Below are positions 10,201 through 18,869 of a stretch of 64,000 nucleotides of DNA, one piece after another. How positions within the stretch are numbered: position 1 is the first letter of the stretch; each line of letters opens with the position of its first letter. Under the pieces are notes generated by a model. The model ran no database searches. It was not told where the DNA came from and was given only the letters and a program-made list of their open reading frames with translations. Position numbers and translations under genes: made by a program. The stretch is taken from positions 1 to 64,000 of the forward strand of contig NZ_MKZO01000022.1 in the NCBI RefSeq assembly GCF_001941965.1, in the 5' to 3' direction. The stretch is from Pseudomonas putida. Its GTDB lineage: Bacteria > Pseudomonadota > Gammaproteobacteria > Pseudomonadales > Pseudomonadaceae.

Positions 10201-11763
10201 GTGAGCCAAGCCCTGATCACAGCCCTGCAGAACCCCGCCCTGTACCCGCATCCTGTGAAGGATTTCCGGGTTATCGAGACGCATATTTCCTGGGTCGTGC
10301 TCACTGGCGACTACGCCTACAAGGTCAAGAAACCGATGAATTTCGGCTTCCTCGACTTCACCGAGCTGGCCGATCGTGAACACTTCTGTAACGAAGAACT
10401 GCGCCTGAACACGCGCCTGACCGACGACCTGTACCTGGAAGTCCTGCCGATCACCGGCAGCGCCGAAGCGCCACAACTGGGTGGTGAAGGCGAGGCCATC
10501 GAGTTCGCCCTGAAGATGCGCCAGTTCCCCCAGGAGCAGATGCTCAGCACCCTGCAGGCCAACGGCGATCTGACCGCCGCGCATATCGACCAGATGGCGA
10601 AACAGATCGCCGACTTCCATCTGCAGGCGCCACGCGTCGCCGTCGAGCACCCGCTCGGCACCCCGGACAGCGTGATGGCCCCGGTGGAGCAGAACTTCGA
10701 GCAGATCCGCCCGTTCCTCACCGACAAGGCCGACCTGCAACAGCTCGACGCCCTGCAGGCCTGGGCCCGCAGCAGCTTCGACCGCCTGCACCCGCTGCTC
10801 GAAGCGCGCAAGGCCGAGGGCTTCATCCGTGAATGCCATGGCGATATCCACCTGGGCAATGCCACCGTCATCGACGGCAAAGTGGTGATCTTCGACTGCA
10901 TCGAGTTCAACGAGCCGTTCCGCCTGACCGACGTCTACGCCGATACCGCCTTCCTGGCCATGGACCTGGAAGACCGCGGCCTGAAATGCCTGGCCCGACG
11001 CTTCATCAGCCAGTACCTGGAACTGACCGGTGACTACGCTGGCCTGGAACTGCTGAACTTCTACAAGGCCTACCGTGCCCTGGTCCGGGCCAAGGTCGCG
11101 CTGTTCAGCATGCCGGCCGATGCCGACGGCGTGCAGCGCGCCACTACCCTGCGCCAGTACCGCAACTACGCCAACCTGGCGGAAAGCTACAGCGCCATCC
11201 CTTCGCGCCTGCTGGCGATCACCCATGGTGTTTCCGCCGTGGGCAAGAGCCATGTGGCGATGCGCCTGGTCGAGGCCCTCGGTGCCATCCGCCTGCGTTC
11301 GGACGTGGAGCGCAAGCGCCTGTTTGGCGAGCAGGCCAGCGACGCGGCCGGCGAACTGCAAGCCGGTATCTATAGCAACGACGCCAGCCAGACCACCTAC
11401 GAGCGCCTGCACCAGTTGGCCGCGGTGATCCTGCGCGCCGGCTTCCCGGTGGTGATCGACGCCACCTACCTGAAGCAGCCACAGCGCCAGGCTGCGGCCG
11501 AAGTCGCCAGCGAAACCGGCGTGCCGTTCCTGATCCTCGATTGCAACGCGCCGGATGCGGTGATCGCCAGCTGGCTGGCCCAACGCCAGGCAGACCGCAA
11601 CGATCCGTCCGACGCCACCCTGGAAGTGATCGCCGCGCAACAGGCCAGCCGTGACGCCCTGGACGCCGACGAGCAACTGCACAGCAAGCGCGTGGAAACC
11701 AACGAGAGCGACAGCCTCGACAAGCTGATCGAACAGATCCGCCAGCGCCTGCCCGGCCTGTAA
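10201..11763 (+). CDS. Fused aminoglycoside-phosphotransferase-like kinase and P-loop ATPase, function unknown
   Basis: A 520-residue two-domain protein. The N-terminal half (about 1-330) is of the APH/choline-kinase fold. It has the Brenner-type catalytic motif HGDIHLGN (about 213-220), followed by VIFDCIEF, which carries the metal-binding aspartate. The C-terminal half (about 335-510) has a Walker A-like GVSAVGKS and resembles zeta-toxin/AAA small-molecule kinases. Such fusions are common in Pseudomonas but have no assigned substrate, and there is no reason to infer drug resistance. The start is GTG at 10201, with GGAAGGA just upstream. It is divergent from mrcB and followed by a hairpin at 11771. 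Confidence 0.85.
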   Translation: MSQALITALQNPALYPHPVKDFRVIETHISWVVLTGDYAYKVKKPMNFGFLDFTELADREHFCNEELRLNTRLTDDLYLEVLPITGSAEAPQLGGEGEAIEFALKMRQFPQEQMLSTLQANGDLTAAHIDQMAKQIADFHLQAPRVAVEHPLGTPDSVMAPVEQNFEQIRPFLTDKADLQQLDALQAWARSSFDRLHPLLEARKAEGFIRECHGDIHLGNATVIDGKVVIFDCIEFNEPFRLTDVYADTAFLAMDLEDRGLKCLARRFISQYLELTGDYAGLELLNFYKAYRALVRAKVALFSMPADADGVQRATTLRQYRNYANLAESYSAIPSRLLAITHGVSAVGKSHVAMRLVEALGAIRLRSDVERKRLFGEQASDAAGELQAGIYSNDASQTTYERLHQLAAVILRAGFPVVIDATYLKQPQRQAAAEVASETGVPFLILDCNAPDAVIASWLAQRQADRNDPSDATLEVIAAQQASRDALDADEQLHSKRVETNESDSLDKLIEQIRQRLPGL

Positions 11764-11770
11764 GCCCCTG

Positions 11771-11801
11771 GAGGCGTGAAGCAGTCCACACTTCACGCCT
11801 C
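11771..11801 (+). terminator. Hairpin after the kinase/ATPase fusion gene
   Basis: An 11-bp perfect inverted repeat (GAGGCGTGAAG at 11771-11781 and CTTCACGCCTC at 11791-11801) begins 7 nt after the stop codon. It lacks a T-run, so termination is likely but not assured. Confidence 0.5.
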
Positions 11802-11880
11802 TGCTCCTGCCTGCGGAGGCAGTGACACTATAATGCCAGTATCCGGCCACCTCCCTCCGACCGATCACGAGGCGCTCACC

Positions 11881-12225
11881 ATGAATCAGCCACGGCTACT
11901 GGACAGTTCGCTGTTTGCATTGATTCGCAACGAGGACATCGCGGGCTTCAACCGCGAGAAACCCAAGGACGCCAGCATCGATTTCCGGGGTGGAGACTTC
12001 CGCGGCCTCGACCTGCGCGACCTCGACCCCGCCGGCGTCGATTTCCGCGATGCCTACTTCCGCGCTGCCGACCTGCGTGGCCTCGACCTGCGCGATGTGC
12101 CGCTTGAAGGTGCCAGCCTGGCCCATGCGCAAATTTCCGGGACCTACTTCCCTGCTGAACTGAGCGCCGACGAAATTCTCATGTCGGTGAAATTCGGTAC
12201 CCGCATGCGCTATCGCACGCGCTAA
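11881..12225 (+). CDS. Small pentapeptide-repeat protein
   Basis: A 114-residue soluble protein with tandem A(D/N)LxX-type pentapeptides between about residues 32 and 85 (FRGLDLRDLDPAGVDFRDAYF, continuing RAADLRGLDLRD), which should form a short right-handed beta-helix. The flanks are non-repetitive. I chose the ATG at 11881, preceded by GAGGCG. An upstream in-frame start at 11776 lies within the hairpin of the previous gene. Function is not predictable. Qnr-type gyrase protectors are roughly twice as long, so that role is not supported. Confidence 0.8.
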   Translation: MNQPRLLDSSLFALIRNEDIAGFNREKPKDASIDFRGGDFRGLDLRDLDPAGVDFRDAYFRAADLRGLDLRDVPLEGASLAHAQISGTYFPAELSADEILMSVKFGTRMRYRTR

Positions 12226-12378
12226 AGCCTTCCACAGGATCAGCCTCAACGTCCGCGCAAAGCGGTATTCCCAACGGCACTGGCAAAAGGCCGCGTTATT
12301 GCCAAGTGCCGCTACACTGCTGATTGATATTCCACGACTTCCTCCACAAGACCCGTTCAGCCGGCGCAAGGAGGCTAG

Positions 12379-12651
12379 ATGAACGATGAACTCCAGCACC
12401 TGAAGAATCTTGGCAAGACCTCGGCGCAGTGGTTGCACGCGGTAGGCATCCACAGCGCATCGGACCTGCGCCGCCTTGGCGCGGTGGATGCCTATCGGGC
12501 AGTACGCACGCGGGGATTCCGGGCATCGAAGGTGCTGCTGTACGCCATTGAAGGCGCGTTGCTGGATGTGCACTGGAACGATATCCCCGCCGAACGCAAG
12601 GAAGCGCTGAACCAGCAACTCGATGCGACGAGCCTGCGGAAAAAAAATTGA
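12379..12651 (+). CDS. Stand-alone TfoX C-terminal-domain protein
   Basis: A 90-residue protein resembling only the C-terminal helical domain of TfoX/Sxy (LKNLGKTSAQWLHAVGIHSASDLRRLGAVDAY, then LYAIEGALLDVHW). This domain has a helix-hairpin-helix-like shape. The N-terminal TfoX domain, linked to competence regulation, is absent. An AAGGAGG Shine-Dalgarno sequence precedes the ATG. The PrrF promoter starts about 20 nt after the stop codon on the same strand, as beside the prrF locus of P. aeruginosa. The function is unknown. Confidence 0.82.
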   Translation: MNDELQHLKNLGKTSAQWLHAVGIHSASDLRRLGAVDAYRAVRTRGFRASKVLLYAIEGALLDVHWNDIPAERKEALNQQLDATSLRKKN

Positions 12652-12670
12652 AAATAACCGGATTGGCCGG

Positions 12671-12704
12671 TTGACTTCGAAATGAGAATCGTTATGATTA
12701 TCAC
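12671..12704 (+). promoter_or_regulatory. PrrF promoter overlapped by a Fur box
   Basis: TTGACT (12671-12676), a 16-nt spacer and TATGAT (12693-12698) form a sigma-70 promoter. The 15-mer at 12683-12697 (TGAGAATCGTTATGA) matches the 7-1-7 Fur consensus TGATAATNATTATCA at 11 of 14 defined positions and covers the -10 box. Iron-loaded Fur bound here would block RNA polymerase. Confidence 0.85.
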
Positions 12705-12818
12705 AACTGGTCGCGAGACTGGTTGGATAAGCTGAAAGCCCCTGGTTCGGACTCTCAGATTATCTCCTCATCAGGCTAATCACGGTTATTGACCCGGCAC
12801 TTTGCCGGGTCTTTTTTT
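12705..12818 (+). ncRNA. prrF: PrrF-family iron-responsive small RNA
   Basis: This is the Pseudomonas functional counterpart of RyhB. Under iron starvation PrrF base-pairs with mRNAs of iron-rich proteins and lowers their expression. The 114-nt transcript begins AACTGGTCGCGAGA, as in PrrF1 of P. aeruginosa. It contains the conserved pairing segment around 12748-12778 (GGACTCTCAGATTATCTCCT, continuing CATCAGGCTAATC). It ends in a terminator, GACCCGGCA/TGCCGGGTC with seven T (12791-12818). Only one copy is present here, whereas P. aeruginosa has two in tandem. The 5' end is inferred from the promoter. Confidence 0.93.
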
Positions 12819-12848
12819 GCCTGCTCGAAAATTGGTGTTGGCAGTACC

Positions 12849-12931
12849 GGCCTCATCGCTGGCAAGCCAGCTCCCACAGGTCATGCGTGCACCGCGAACC
12901 CTGTGGGAGCTGGCTTGCCAGCGATGAAGCC
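12849..12931. repeat. REP pair (inverted) A
   Basis: Two REP units in inverted orientation. The left unit is CGCTGGCAAGCCAGCTCCCACAG and the right is its reverse complement at 12901-12923, separated by about 24 nt. Each unit has the small palindrome GCTGG-CAAG-CCAGC. It lies between the PrrF terminator and the 3' end of the ChaN-like gene. Nearly identical units occur at 34511-34612 and 40689-40764. Confidence 0.9.
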
Positions 12932-12950
12932 AGAATGAACAGCACAAAAC

Positions 12951-13850
12951 TCAGCGTAGATCGGCGCAGTAATCCTTCTTCGGCAGCGCCGCCGTGTACC
13001 AGACGAAATCAGCCATCTGCGGGCCGACCTCCTCCCCAACCTGCGCCAGCATCAACACCAACGTCCCCCGCTCCGCCCCCAGGTCCGCCAGGTGCACCGG
13101 CGCGCCGACATCCTTGCGCACGTGATACCCACCCGCCAGCAGCAGGCTCGGGGCCGGCGCGGCCAGCATGCGCTCGGCCATGCGCCGGTCACGCTGCTGT
13201 TGCACGGCAAGCATCGACGGCAACTGGCTTTCCGGGAGCATGCCGCAGTGGCCGCTGCGCACTTCTTCCATCAACACCTCGCGCACCGCTGACGCAGTGG
13301 ATCGAGCCCCCGTCAGCTCCGGCGGATTGCGATAGATGGCCGACATTTCCCCACGATCCAGATTCGCCGCCAGCACCGGGTAGTCCTCGGCAAAGGCGTC
13401 ACGAATGATCGGCGCATAGAATTTCCAGTCCCAGCCTTGCTGCCAGTCGATGGCCTTGGCCAGGTCCGTGGGCAGGGGATTCTGCTGCCGCACCAGGTCC
13501 ACCTTGACCTGCTGCACCGGCTCGAGCATTTCCAGGAGCACGCTGCCCTGCGCTCGCTGCTGGTTCAGCGCCTGGAGCAGCCAGCGTTGCAGGGCATGAT
13601 GGTCAGGATTGTCGTGCTGCTCGCCAACCAGCACCCGCGGTGCCGCAGCCAGGCGCTGGACCAGTTGCTCCGGCGTCAGCACCTTGCCACTGGCCGTCTC
13701 GCGAATCAGCCCCAGGTCGGCATGTTCGCGGCCTTCCGGGCTCTGCCATGCCGGCAGCGGCGGCAAGGCGGGGGGCGTGGCCGTGGACTGACACCCCGCC
13801 AGCCCCCAGGCCAGCAGGAAGACGAGGCCAAACGCGCGGGACCGGGACAT
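12951..13850 (-). CDS. ChaN-like heme/iron-regulated lipoprotein
   Basis: A 299-residue lipoprotein with a signal peptide ending GLAGC (acylated cysteine at residue 20). It carries a ChaN/erythromycin-esterase-like alpha/beta domain with EQHDNPDHHALQ (about 97-108) and LLAGGYHVRKDVGAP near 237-251. ChaN-family proteins bind heme. The gene is 9 nt downstream of phuV and is the last of the phuTUV run, the position of PA4705 (sometimes called phuW) in P. aeruginosa. Expression with the heme importer, hence Fur control, is likely. Confidence 0.85.
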   Translation of the reverse strand: MSRSRAFGLVFLLAWGLAGCQSTATPPALPPLPAWQSPEGREHADLGLIRETASGKVLTPEQLVQRLAAAPRVLVGEQHDNPDHHALQRWLLQALNQQRAQGSVLLEMLEPVQQVKVDLVRQQNPLPTDLAKAIDWQQGWDWKFYAPIIRDAFAEDYPVLAANLDRGEMSAIYRNPPELTGARSTASAVREVLMEEVRSGHCGMLPESQLPSMLAVQQQRDRRMAERMLAAPAPSLLLAGGYHVRKDVGAPVHLADLGAERGTLVLMLAQVGEEVGPQMADFVWYTAALPKKDYCADLR

Positions 13851-13859
13851 GTACGACTC

Positions 13860-14627
13860 CTATCGGGCAATGATGAGCGGATGCCCCCGCTCGGGATGAC
13901 GCTGCACCAGCACATCGAGGCCGAACACCGCCTTCAGCGCCGCCGGTTGCAGCACGGTATCCGGCACGTCGAGAGCATAGGGCTGGCCGCCTTCCAGCAG
14001 CAGGATGCGATCACAATAGCGTGCGGCCAGGTTCAGGTCGTGCAGGATCACCAACACCGCCGCGCCGCGATCGGCGAAACCGCGCACCGCCTGCAGGGTG
14101 GTGTGCTGGTGTAGCGGGTCAAGGGCCGAGGTCGGCTCGTCGAGCAACAGCGTCCGCCCCTCCTCGCCCGGCCATAGCTGCGCCAGCACCCGGGCCAGAT
14201 GCACCCGCTGGCGCTCGCCGCCGGACAATGCCAGGTAACTGCGATCGGCCAGATGCAGGGCATCCGCCGCTTGCAGTGCCTCGGTCACGATCTCGCGGTC
14301 GCGGCCCTGCCCGGTGCGATGGGGTAAACGCCCCATCCCCACGACTTCCTCGACACGGAACGCAAAGCCGAGGCTCGACACCTGCGGCAAAACTGCCAGG
14401 CGCTGTGCTCGCTCCTGCCCCGCCCAGTCGGTCAATGGCCGGTCATGCAGCAGGACACGCCCCCGATGCGGCGTCAGCTCGCCACACAGGGCTCCGAGCA
14501 GTGTGCTTTTCCCCGCCCCGTTGGGGCCGAGCACACCGAGCACCTGCCCCGGCGCGACATCGAGGCTGATACCGTCGAGCACGCTCTTGTGCCCGCGAAT
14601 GACCTGCAGATCCCGGACCTGGAGCAT
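13860..14627 (-). CDS. phuV: Heme ABC transporter ATP-binding protein
   Basis: The cytoplasmic ATPase of the inner-membrane heme importer (HmuV/PhuV family, 255 residues). Walker A is GPNGAGKS (about 34-41), the ABC signature LSGGERQRV (about 135-143) and Walker [13 protein letters not shown]. Its ATG overlaps the stop of the permease gene by 1 nt. The family resembles siderophore/vitamin B12 ATPases, but the neighbours PhuT and ChaN point to heme. Confidence 0.93.
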   Translation of the reverse strand: MLQVRDLQVIRGHKSVLDGISLDVAPGQVLGVLGPNGAGKSTLLGALCGELTPHRGRVLLHDRPLTDWAGQERAQRLAVLPQVSSLGFAFRVEEVVGMGRLPHRTGQGRDREIVTEALQAADALHLADRSYLALSGGERQRVHLARVLAQLWPGEEGRTLLLDEPTSALDPLHQHTTLQAVRGFADRGAAVLVILHDLNLAARYCDRILLLEGGQPYALDVPDTVLQPAALKAVFGLDVLVQRHPERGHPLIIAR

Positions 14628-15664
14628 CAGGCGCGCCCCCGCAATAGCAGATAGAGAAAGAACGGCGCACCGATGAACGCGGTGACGATACCGATAGGCA
14701 GTTCTGCCGGCGCCAGCGCCAGGCGGGCGATCAGGTCGGCGAACAGCAGCAGCGAGGCGCCGGCCAGCAACGAGGCAGGCAGCAGCACGCGATGGTCAGG
14801 CCCGGCCAGCAGGCGCACCAGATGCGGTACTACCAGGCCGATAAAGCCGATCAACCCGGCCGCCGCCACCGCAGCGCCGACACCCAGGGCCGTGCAGAAC
14901 ACCAGCTCGCGCTTGAGTTTTTCCACCTCGAAGCCCAGGTGGCGCGCTTCTGACTCACCCAGCAACAGGGCATTCAGGGCTTCGGCCCGACGTGGCAGCC
15001 AGAGCGCGACACCGGTCGCCACCAGCACCAGCGGCCAGAGGCGCTGGTAACTGGCACCGTTGAGGCTGCCGAGGTTCCAGAAGGTCAGGGTGCGCAAGGT
15101 GGCGTCGTCCGCCAGGTAGGTGAACAGGCCGACCGCCGAACTGGCCAGTGCAGTCAGGGCGATACCGGCCAGCAACATGGTGGCGACGCTGGTCTGCCCG
15201 TCCTTGCGGCCAAGCCGGTAGACCAGCGCGGTCACGCCCAGACCGCCGAGAAACGCGAACAACGACAGCAGATAAGGTGCGAACACCTCCGGCACGCCGC
15301 CAATCCAGGTGCTGCCGACAATGGCGATCGCCGCCCCCAGTGCCGCACCGCTGGACACCCCGACCAGCCCCGGGTCCGCCAGCGGATTGCGAAACAGTCC
15401 CTGCATCGCAACCCCGGCCAGCGCCAGTACAGCGCCTACCGCCAGACCAAGCAAGGTCCGCGGCAGGCGGATCTGCCCGAGGATCAGTTCCGCCTGCTCC
15501 AGCCCCTCGCCATTCACCGGCAAGCCCATCAAACGCAGGCCAGCGCGCAAGGTATCCAGCAACGGCAGGCTGACCGGCCCGAGGGCCAGCGACAGCCACA
15601 CCGCCAGCAGGCACAACAGACTCAGGGCAATAAACAGCGTGCGGGGCGTTACCAGTCGGGTCAT
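14627..15664 (-). CDS. phuU: Heme ABC transporter permease
   Basis: A 345-residue FecCD/BtuC-family permease with about ten membrane segments, which moves heme across the inner membrane. Family features include [23 protein letters not shown] near residues 70-92 and [14 protein letters not shown] near 275-288. The start overlaps the phuT stop (ATGA) and the stop overlaps the phuV start, so the three transporter genes are tightly coupled. Confidence 0.93.
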   Translation of the reverse strand: MTRLVTPRTLFIALSLLCLLAVWLSLALGPVSLPLLDTLRAGLRLMGLPVNGEGLEQAELILGQIRLPRTLLGLAVGAVLALAGVAMQGLFRNPLADPGLVGVSSGAALGAAIAIVGSTWIGGVPEVFAPYLLSLFAFLGGLGVTALVYRLGRKDGQTSVATMLLAGIALTALASSAVGLFTYLADDATLRTLTFWNLGSLNGASYQRLWPLVLVATGVALWLPRRAEALNALLLGESEARHLGFEVEKLKRELVFCTALGVGAAVAAAGLIGFIGLVVPHLVRLLAGPDHRVLLPASLLAGASLLLFADLIARLALAPAELPIGIVTAFIGAPFFLYLLLRGRA

Positions 15665-16539
15665 GGGGCGAGTTGGGCCTTGGCCGCTGGATAGAACGCC
15701 TGCGCCAGCGCTTGCAGGCTGGCTGGCAGGCGCGGACCGAGGCCGCCGACCAGCAAGGTCGGATCAAGATCGACCAGGCGTTTCATGCGTACCGCACGGG
15801 ACGCGGCCAATGCCGGGTTTTCCTTGATCAGCGCCTGCAACGCCGCATCGCCAGTCAGGGCGCGGTCGGAGAACACCACCACTTGCGGATTCAGCGCAGC
15901 CAGGGTTTCCGTGGAGAAGTTCTTGTAGCCTTCGTTGGTCGCAAGGTTGCGCCCGCCAGCCTGCTCGATCAGCCAGTCACCGGCGGTGCCCTTGCCCGCA
16001 ATCATCGGCTTGGCCCCCGCATGGCCGACCAGCAGGATCACCCCCGGTGCCTCTTCGGAAGCCTGCACCGCCTTGATCTTCGCCTGCAGCCCGTCGAGTT
16101 GCTGGCGGTAGGCGACGAAGCGCTGCTCGGCCTGCTCCGGCTTGCCCAGCAGCTCGCCCAGATGCTTGAGGTTGCCATGCACGGCGTCCAGATCGGCCTG
16201 GCTGGAGAACAGCTCGACCCGCACCCCGGCGCCACGAACCTGCGCCAGCACCGGCGGCGGGCCCATTTCCTCGGTGCCCACCAGCACATCCGGACGCAGG
16301 CTCAGCACACCCTCGGCGGAGAGCATGCGCTGATAGCCGATGCTCGGCAGCGCCTTCAGGGTTTCAGGATGCTGGCTGGTGGTATCGACACCGACCAGGC
16401 GGGGCTCTGCGCCGAGCTCGACGATCCATTCGCTCAGCGCACCTCCGGCGCTGACCCAGCGCTGCGGCAGTTGCTCCGCCTGGGCCGGGTTGAACACAAG
16501 CCCGATACAAAGGGCGACCAGGCTGGCACATCGGCGCAT
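15661..16539 (-). CDS. phuT: Periplasmic heme-binding protein
   Basis: A 292-residue class III solute-binding protein that carries heme from the outer membrane to PhuUV. A Sec signal of about 21 residues ends in AQA. The two lobes show the family's helical backbone linker; LVGHAGAKPMIAGKGTAGDWLIEQAGG is characteristic of HmuT/PhuT. It is the first gene of the phuT-U-V-chaN run, and a Fur-like box lies about 85 nt upstream. Confidence 0.92.
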   Translation of the reverse strand: MRRCASLVALCIGLVFNPAQAEQLPQRWVSAGGALSEWIVELGAEPRLVGVDTTSQHPETLKALPSIGYQRMLSAEGVLSLRPDVLVGTEEMGPPPVLAQVRGAGVRVELFSSQADLDAVHGNLKHLGELLGKPEQAEQRFVAYRQQLDGLQAKIKAVQASEEAPGVILLVGHAGAKPMIAGKGTAGDWLIEQAGGRNLATNEGYKNFSTETLAALNPQVVVFSDRALTGDAALQALIKENPALAASRAVRMKRLVDLDPTLLVGGLGPRLPASLQALAQAFYPAAKAQLAP

Positions 16540-16615
16540 AACGAAGCTTCCTGTTCAGGGTGTTAGGAGGGGGATGACGGACAGGGTATAAAGACGCCCG
16601 ACGCGGCCCGAGTCG

Positions 16616-16646
16616 GTAATTTGATAATTATTTGCATTTGAGCGTC
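16616..16646. promoter_or_regulatory. Fur-like box between phuT and the Rieske gene
   Basis: TGATAATTATTTGCA at 16622-16636 matches the Fur 7-1-7 consensus at 12 of 14 defined positions. It lies in the 137-nt divergent region, about 85 nt from phuT and 40 nt from the Rieske gene, so it could control either or both. Confidence 0.7.
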
Positions 16647-16676
16647 AAGCCGACCTCACCTGTCACGGAGTTTCCC

Positions 16677-16994
16677 ATGCACCTTCTCTGCACGTCTGCC
16701 GAACTGGGCGAAGGCCAGAGCCGTGGCTTCAGGCACGCCGGCATGGAGTTGCTGGGCGTGCGCCGCCAGGGCCAGGTCTTTCTGTACCGCAACCGCTGCC
16801 CACACCGTGGCATCCCGCTGAACTGGCAGCCGAACGACTTTCTCGACAGCAGCGCCAGCCTGATCGCCTGCGCTCATCATGGCGCGCTGTTCCTGGTCGA
16901 GACCGGCGAATGCGTTGCCGGCCCCTGCGAGGGCGAACTGCTGGAAACCCTGGACTGCCACGAGGACAGCCAGGGCATCTGGCTCAGGGATTGA
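16677..16994 (+). CDS. Single-domain Rieske [2Fe-2S] protein
   Basis: A 105-residue ferredoxin-like Rieske protein. Both cluster-binding boxes are present: CPHRG (Cys-x-His) and CAHHG (Cys-x2-His), about 20 residues apart. There is no signal peptide or membrane segment, so it is a cytoplasmic electron carrier or the lone ferredoxin of an oxygenase. The start at 16677 is preceded by GGAG. An in-frame ATG at 16632 has no SD and overlaps the Fur-like box. Its 3' end overlaps the convergent sfsA gene by 11 nt. The redox partner is unknown. Confidence 0.88.
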   Translation: MHLLCTSAELGEGQSRGFRHAGMELLGVRRQGQVFLYRNRCPHRGIPLNWQPNDFLDSSASLIACAHHGALFLVETGECVAGPCEGELLETLDCHEDSQGIWLRD

Positions 16995-17697
16995 GCAACA
17001 CCGGCAAGGGCCGGTCGATCCGTACCCCGTGTTCGTCCAGCGCTACACCGTAGGCCAGGACCTCGACGCCGTCGAGCACCGCCGCACGCAAGGCCATGGC
17101 ATAGCCCGGGTCGATCTCCTCGGCCGGGCGCACCGCCTCGATACCGGTCAGGTTCACGCAATACAGCTGCACCGCCCGCACGCCTTGGCGAGCCAGGGCC
17201 GCCAACTCGCGCAGGTGCTTGGCGCCGCGCTGGGTCACCGCATCCGGAAAGGCTGCCGTGGTGGTGCCATCGAAGCCAAGGGTCACGCTTTTCACTTCGA
17301 CGTAGGCCAGGCCGCTGTCGTAGGTCAGCTGGAAGTCGATCCGGCTTTTCTCTTCGCCGTAGGGCACCTCCCTGCGCAGCGCCGTGAAGCCGGCCAACTC
17401 GCTGATCAGCCCGGCACGCAGCGCTTCTTCGACGATGGCGTTGGCGCGCCCGGTATTCACACAGGCCAAACGGCCCTGCGGGGTTTCACTGATCTCCCAG
17501 GTACCCGGTAACTTGCGCTTGGGATCGCTGGAACGGCTGAACCAGACCTGACCACCCTCCTTCATGCAATTGAGCATCGAGCCGGTATTCGGGCAGTGGA
17601 TGGTCAGCAGCTCGCCGCTGGGCGTTTCGATATCGGCGAGGAAGCGCTTGTAGCGTTTCAGCAGGCGCGCTTGCTCGAGCAACGGGGCAAATTCCAT
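16984..17697 (-). CDS. sfsA: SfsA family nucleic-acid-binding protein
   Basis: SfsA is named for sugar fermentation stimulation in E. coli; the family has an N-terminal OB fold and a C-terminal nuclease-like domain. The 237-residue protein shows the family motifs [18 protein letters not shown] and EVKSVTL, with a conserved [12 protein letters not shown] stretch. It is co-transcribed after the aminotransferase gene, whose stop overlaps its ATG by 1 nt. Its physiological substrate in Pseudomonas is not established. Confidence 0.94.
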   Translation of the reverse strand: MEFAPLLEQARLLKRYKRFLADIETPSGELLTIHCPNTGSMLNCMKEGGQVWFSRSSDPKRKLPGTWEISETPQGRLACVNTGRANAIVEEALRAGLISELAGFTALRREVPYGEEKSRIDFQLTYDSGLAYVEVKSVTLGFDGTTTAAFPDAVTQRGAKHLRELAALARQGVRAVQLYCVNLTGIEAVRPAEEIDPGYAMALRAAVLDGVEVLAYGVALDEHGVRIDRPLPVLLNP

Positions 17698-18869
17698 CAG
17701 CCTTGCCAGCTCCGCAAGCCACGGGCAATCCGCTCCACCGCTTCCTGCAGGCGCGGCAGGCTCTGGGTGTAGGCGAAACGTACATGGTGATGGGCCTGGT
17801 GGCGGCCGAAATCGATGCCCGGAGTAAAGGCAATATGTTCGGTTTCCAGGAAGTGCCGGCAGAAGGCGAAGGCGTCACCACCGAACGTGCTGATATCGGC
17901 GTAAAGATAGAAGGCGCCCTGCGGCTCGACGCTGATGCCAAAGCCCAGCTCGCGCAAGGCAGGCAGGAGGAAATCGCGACGACGGGCAAATTCGGCACGG
18001 CGCTCCTCGAGGATTTCGATGGTACGCGGCTCGAAGCAGGCCAGCGCGGCATGCTGGGCCATGCTCGGGGCACTGATATAGAGGTTCTGTGCCAGCTTCT
18101 CCAGTTCAGGGACGGCCGCCGGTGGCGCGACCATCCAGCCAAGGCGCCAGCCGGTCATGCCGAAATATTTTGAGAAACTATTAAGGATGAACGCCTGGTC
18201 GTCGACTTCCAGGGCGCTTGGCGCATCCAGGCCGTAGGTCAGGCCGTGGTAGATCTCGTCCACCACCAGGTGGCCGTTGTGCGCCCGGGTTGCCCGGGAC
18301 AGGCCGGCCAGCGCCTCACGGTCGAGCACGGTGCCGGTCGGGTTGGCCGGCGAGGCCACCAGGGCGCCGACGGTATCGTGGTCCCAGTAGCGCTCCACCA
18401 GGTCGGCGTTGAGCTGGTAGTTGACCTCCGGCCCCACCGGCACCAGCTGTGCGCCACCTTCGACCAGGCGCAGGAAATGCCGGTTGCACGGATACCCCGG
18501 GTCGGCCAGCAGCCAGTGCTTGCCTGGGTCCACCAGCAGGCTGCTGGTCAGCAGCAGCGCGCCGGAACCGCCCGGGGTGATGAGAATGCGCTGGGGATCG
18601 ATGTTCAGCCCGTAGCGCTGCTCATAGAACCCGGAGATCGCCTCACGCAGCGCCGGCAGCCCCCGGGCCGCGGTGTAGCGGGTATGCCCGGCGGCCAGCG
18701 CGGCCTGGCCGGCTTCGACGATGGGCGCGGCGGTGGTGAAATCCGGCTCGCCGATTTCCAGGTGGATGACGTCGTTGCCGGCGGCCTGCAACTCATTGGC
18801 CCGCGCCAGCAACGCCATCACATGAAAGGGTTCGATGGCGCGACTGCGCGCACTGTAGGACTGAGCCAT
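17697..18869 (-). CDS. PLP-dependent class I/II aminotransferase
   Basis: A 390-residue fold-type I aminotransferase of the AspC/AlaA-like group. It has the substrate/PLP region [30 protein letters not shown] and the Schiff-base lysine in [16 protein letters not shown] (about residue 235). The exact substrate cannot be read from sequence. I chose the ATG at 18869; upstream in-frame sequence to 19052 lacks aminotransferase character. It is first in a two-gene run with sfsA and divergent from dksA. Confidence 0.92.
   Translation of the reverse strand: MAQSYSARSRAIEPFHVMALLARANELQAAGNDVIHLEIGEPDFTTAAPIVEAGQAALAAGHTRYTAARGLPALREAISGFYEQRYGLNIDPQRILITPGGSGALLLTSSLLVDPGKHWLLADPGYPCNRHFLRLVEGGAQLVPVGPEVNYQLNADLVERYWDHDTVGALVASPANPTGTVLDREALAGLSRATRAHNGHLVVDEIYHGLTYGLDAPSALEVDDQAFILNSFSKYFGMTGWRLGWMVAPPAAVPELEKLAQNLYISAPSMAQHAALACFEPRTIEILEERRAEFARRRDFLLPALRELGFGISVEPQGAFYLYADISTFGGDAFAFCRHFLETEHIAFTPGIDFGRHQAHHHVRFAYTQSLPRLQEAVERIARGLRSWQG

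Noticed and set aside
10201..11763. Aminoglycoside resistance by the APH-like gene
   Set aside because: The fold is shared with many small-molecule kinases. The gene is fused to a P-loop domain and sits in core chromosome, with no sign of a resistance cassette.
9727..11868. A 713-codon minus-strand frame spanning the mrcB start and the kinase/ATPase gene
   Set aside because: It covers two well supported genes and the gap between them. Its translation is low-complexity, as expected of an antisense frame.
11881..12225. Qnr-like gyrase protection by the pentapeptide protein
   Set aside because: At 114 residues with about ten repeats it is too short for the known gyrase-mimicking helix.
12849..12931. 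REP pairs read as intrinsic terminators or short CRISPR-like repeats
   Set aside because: No T-run follows. The units occur as inverted pairs at three unlinked sites and not as a regular direct-repeat array with spacers.
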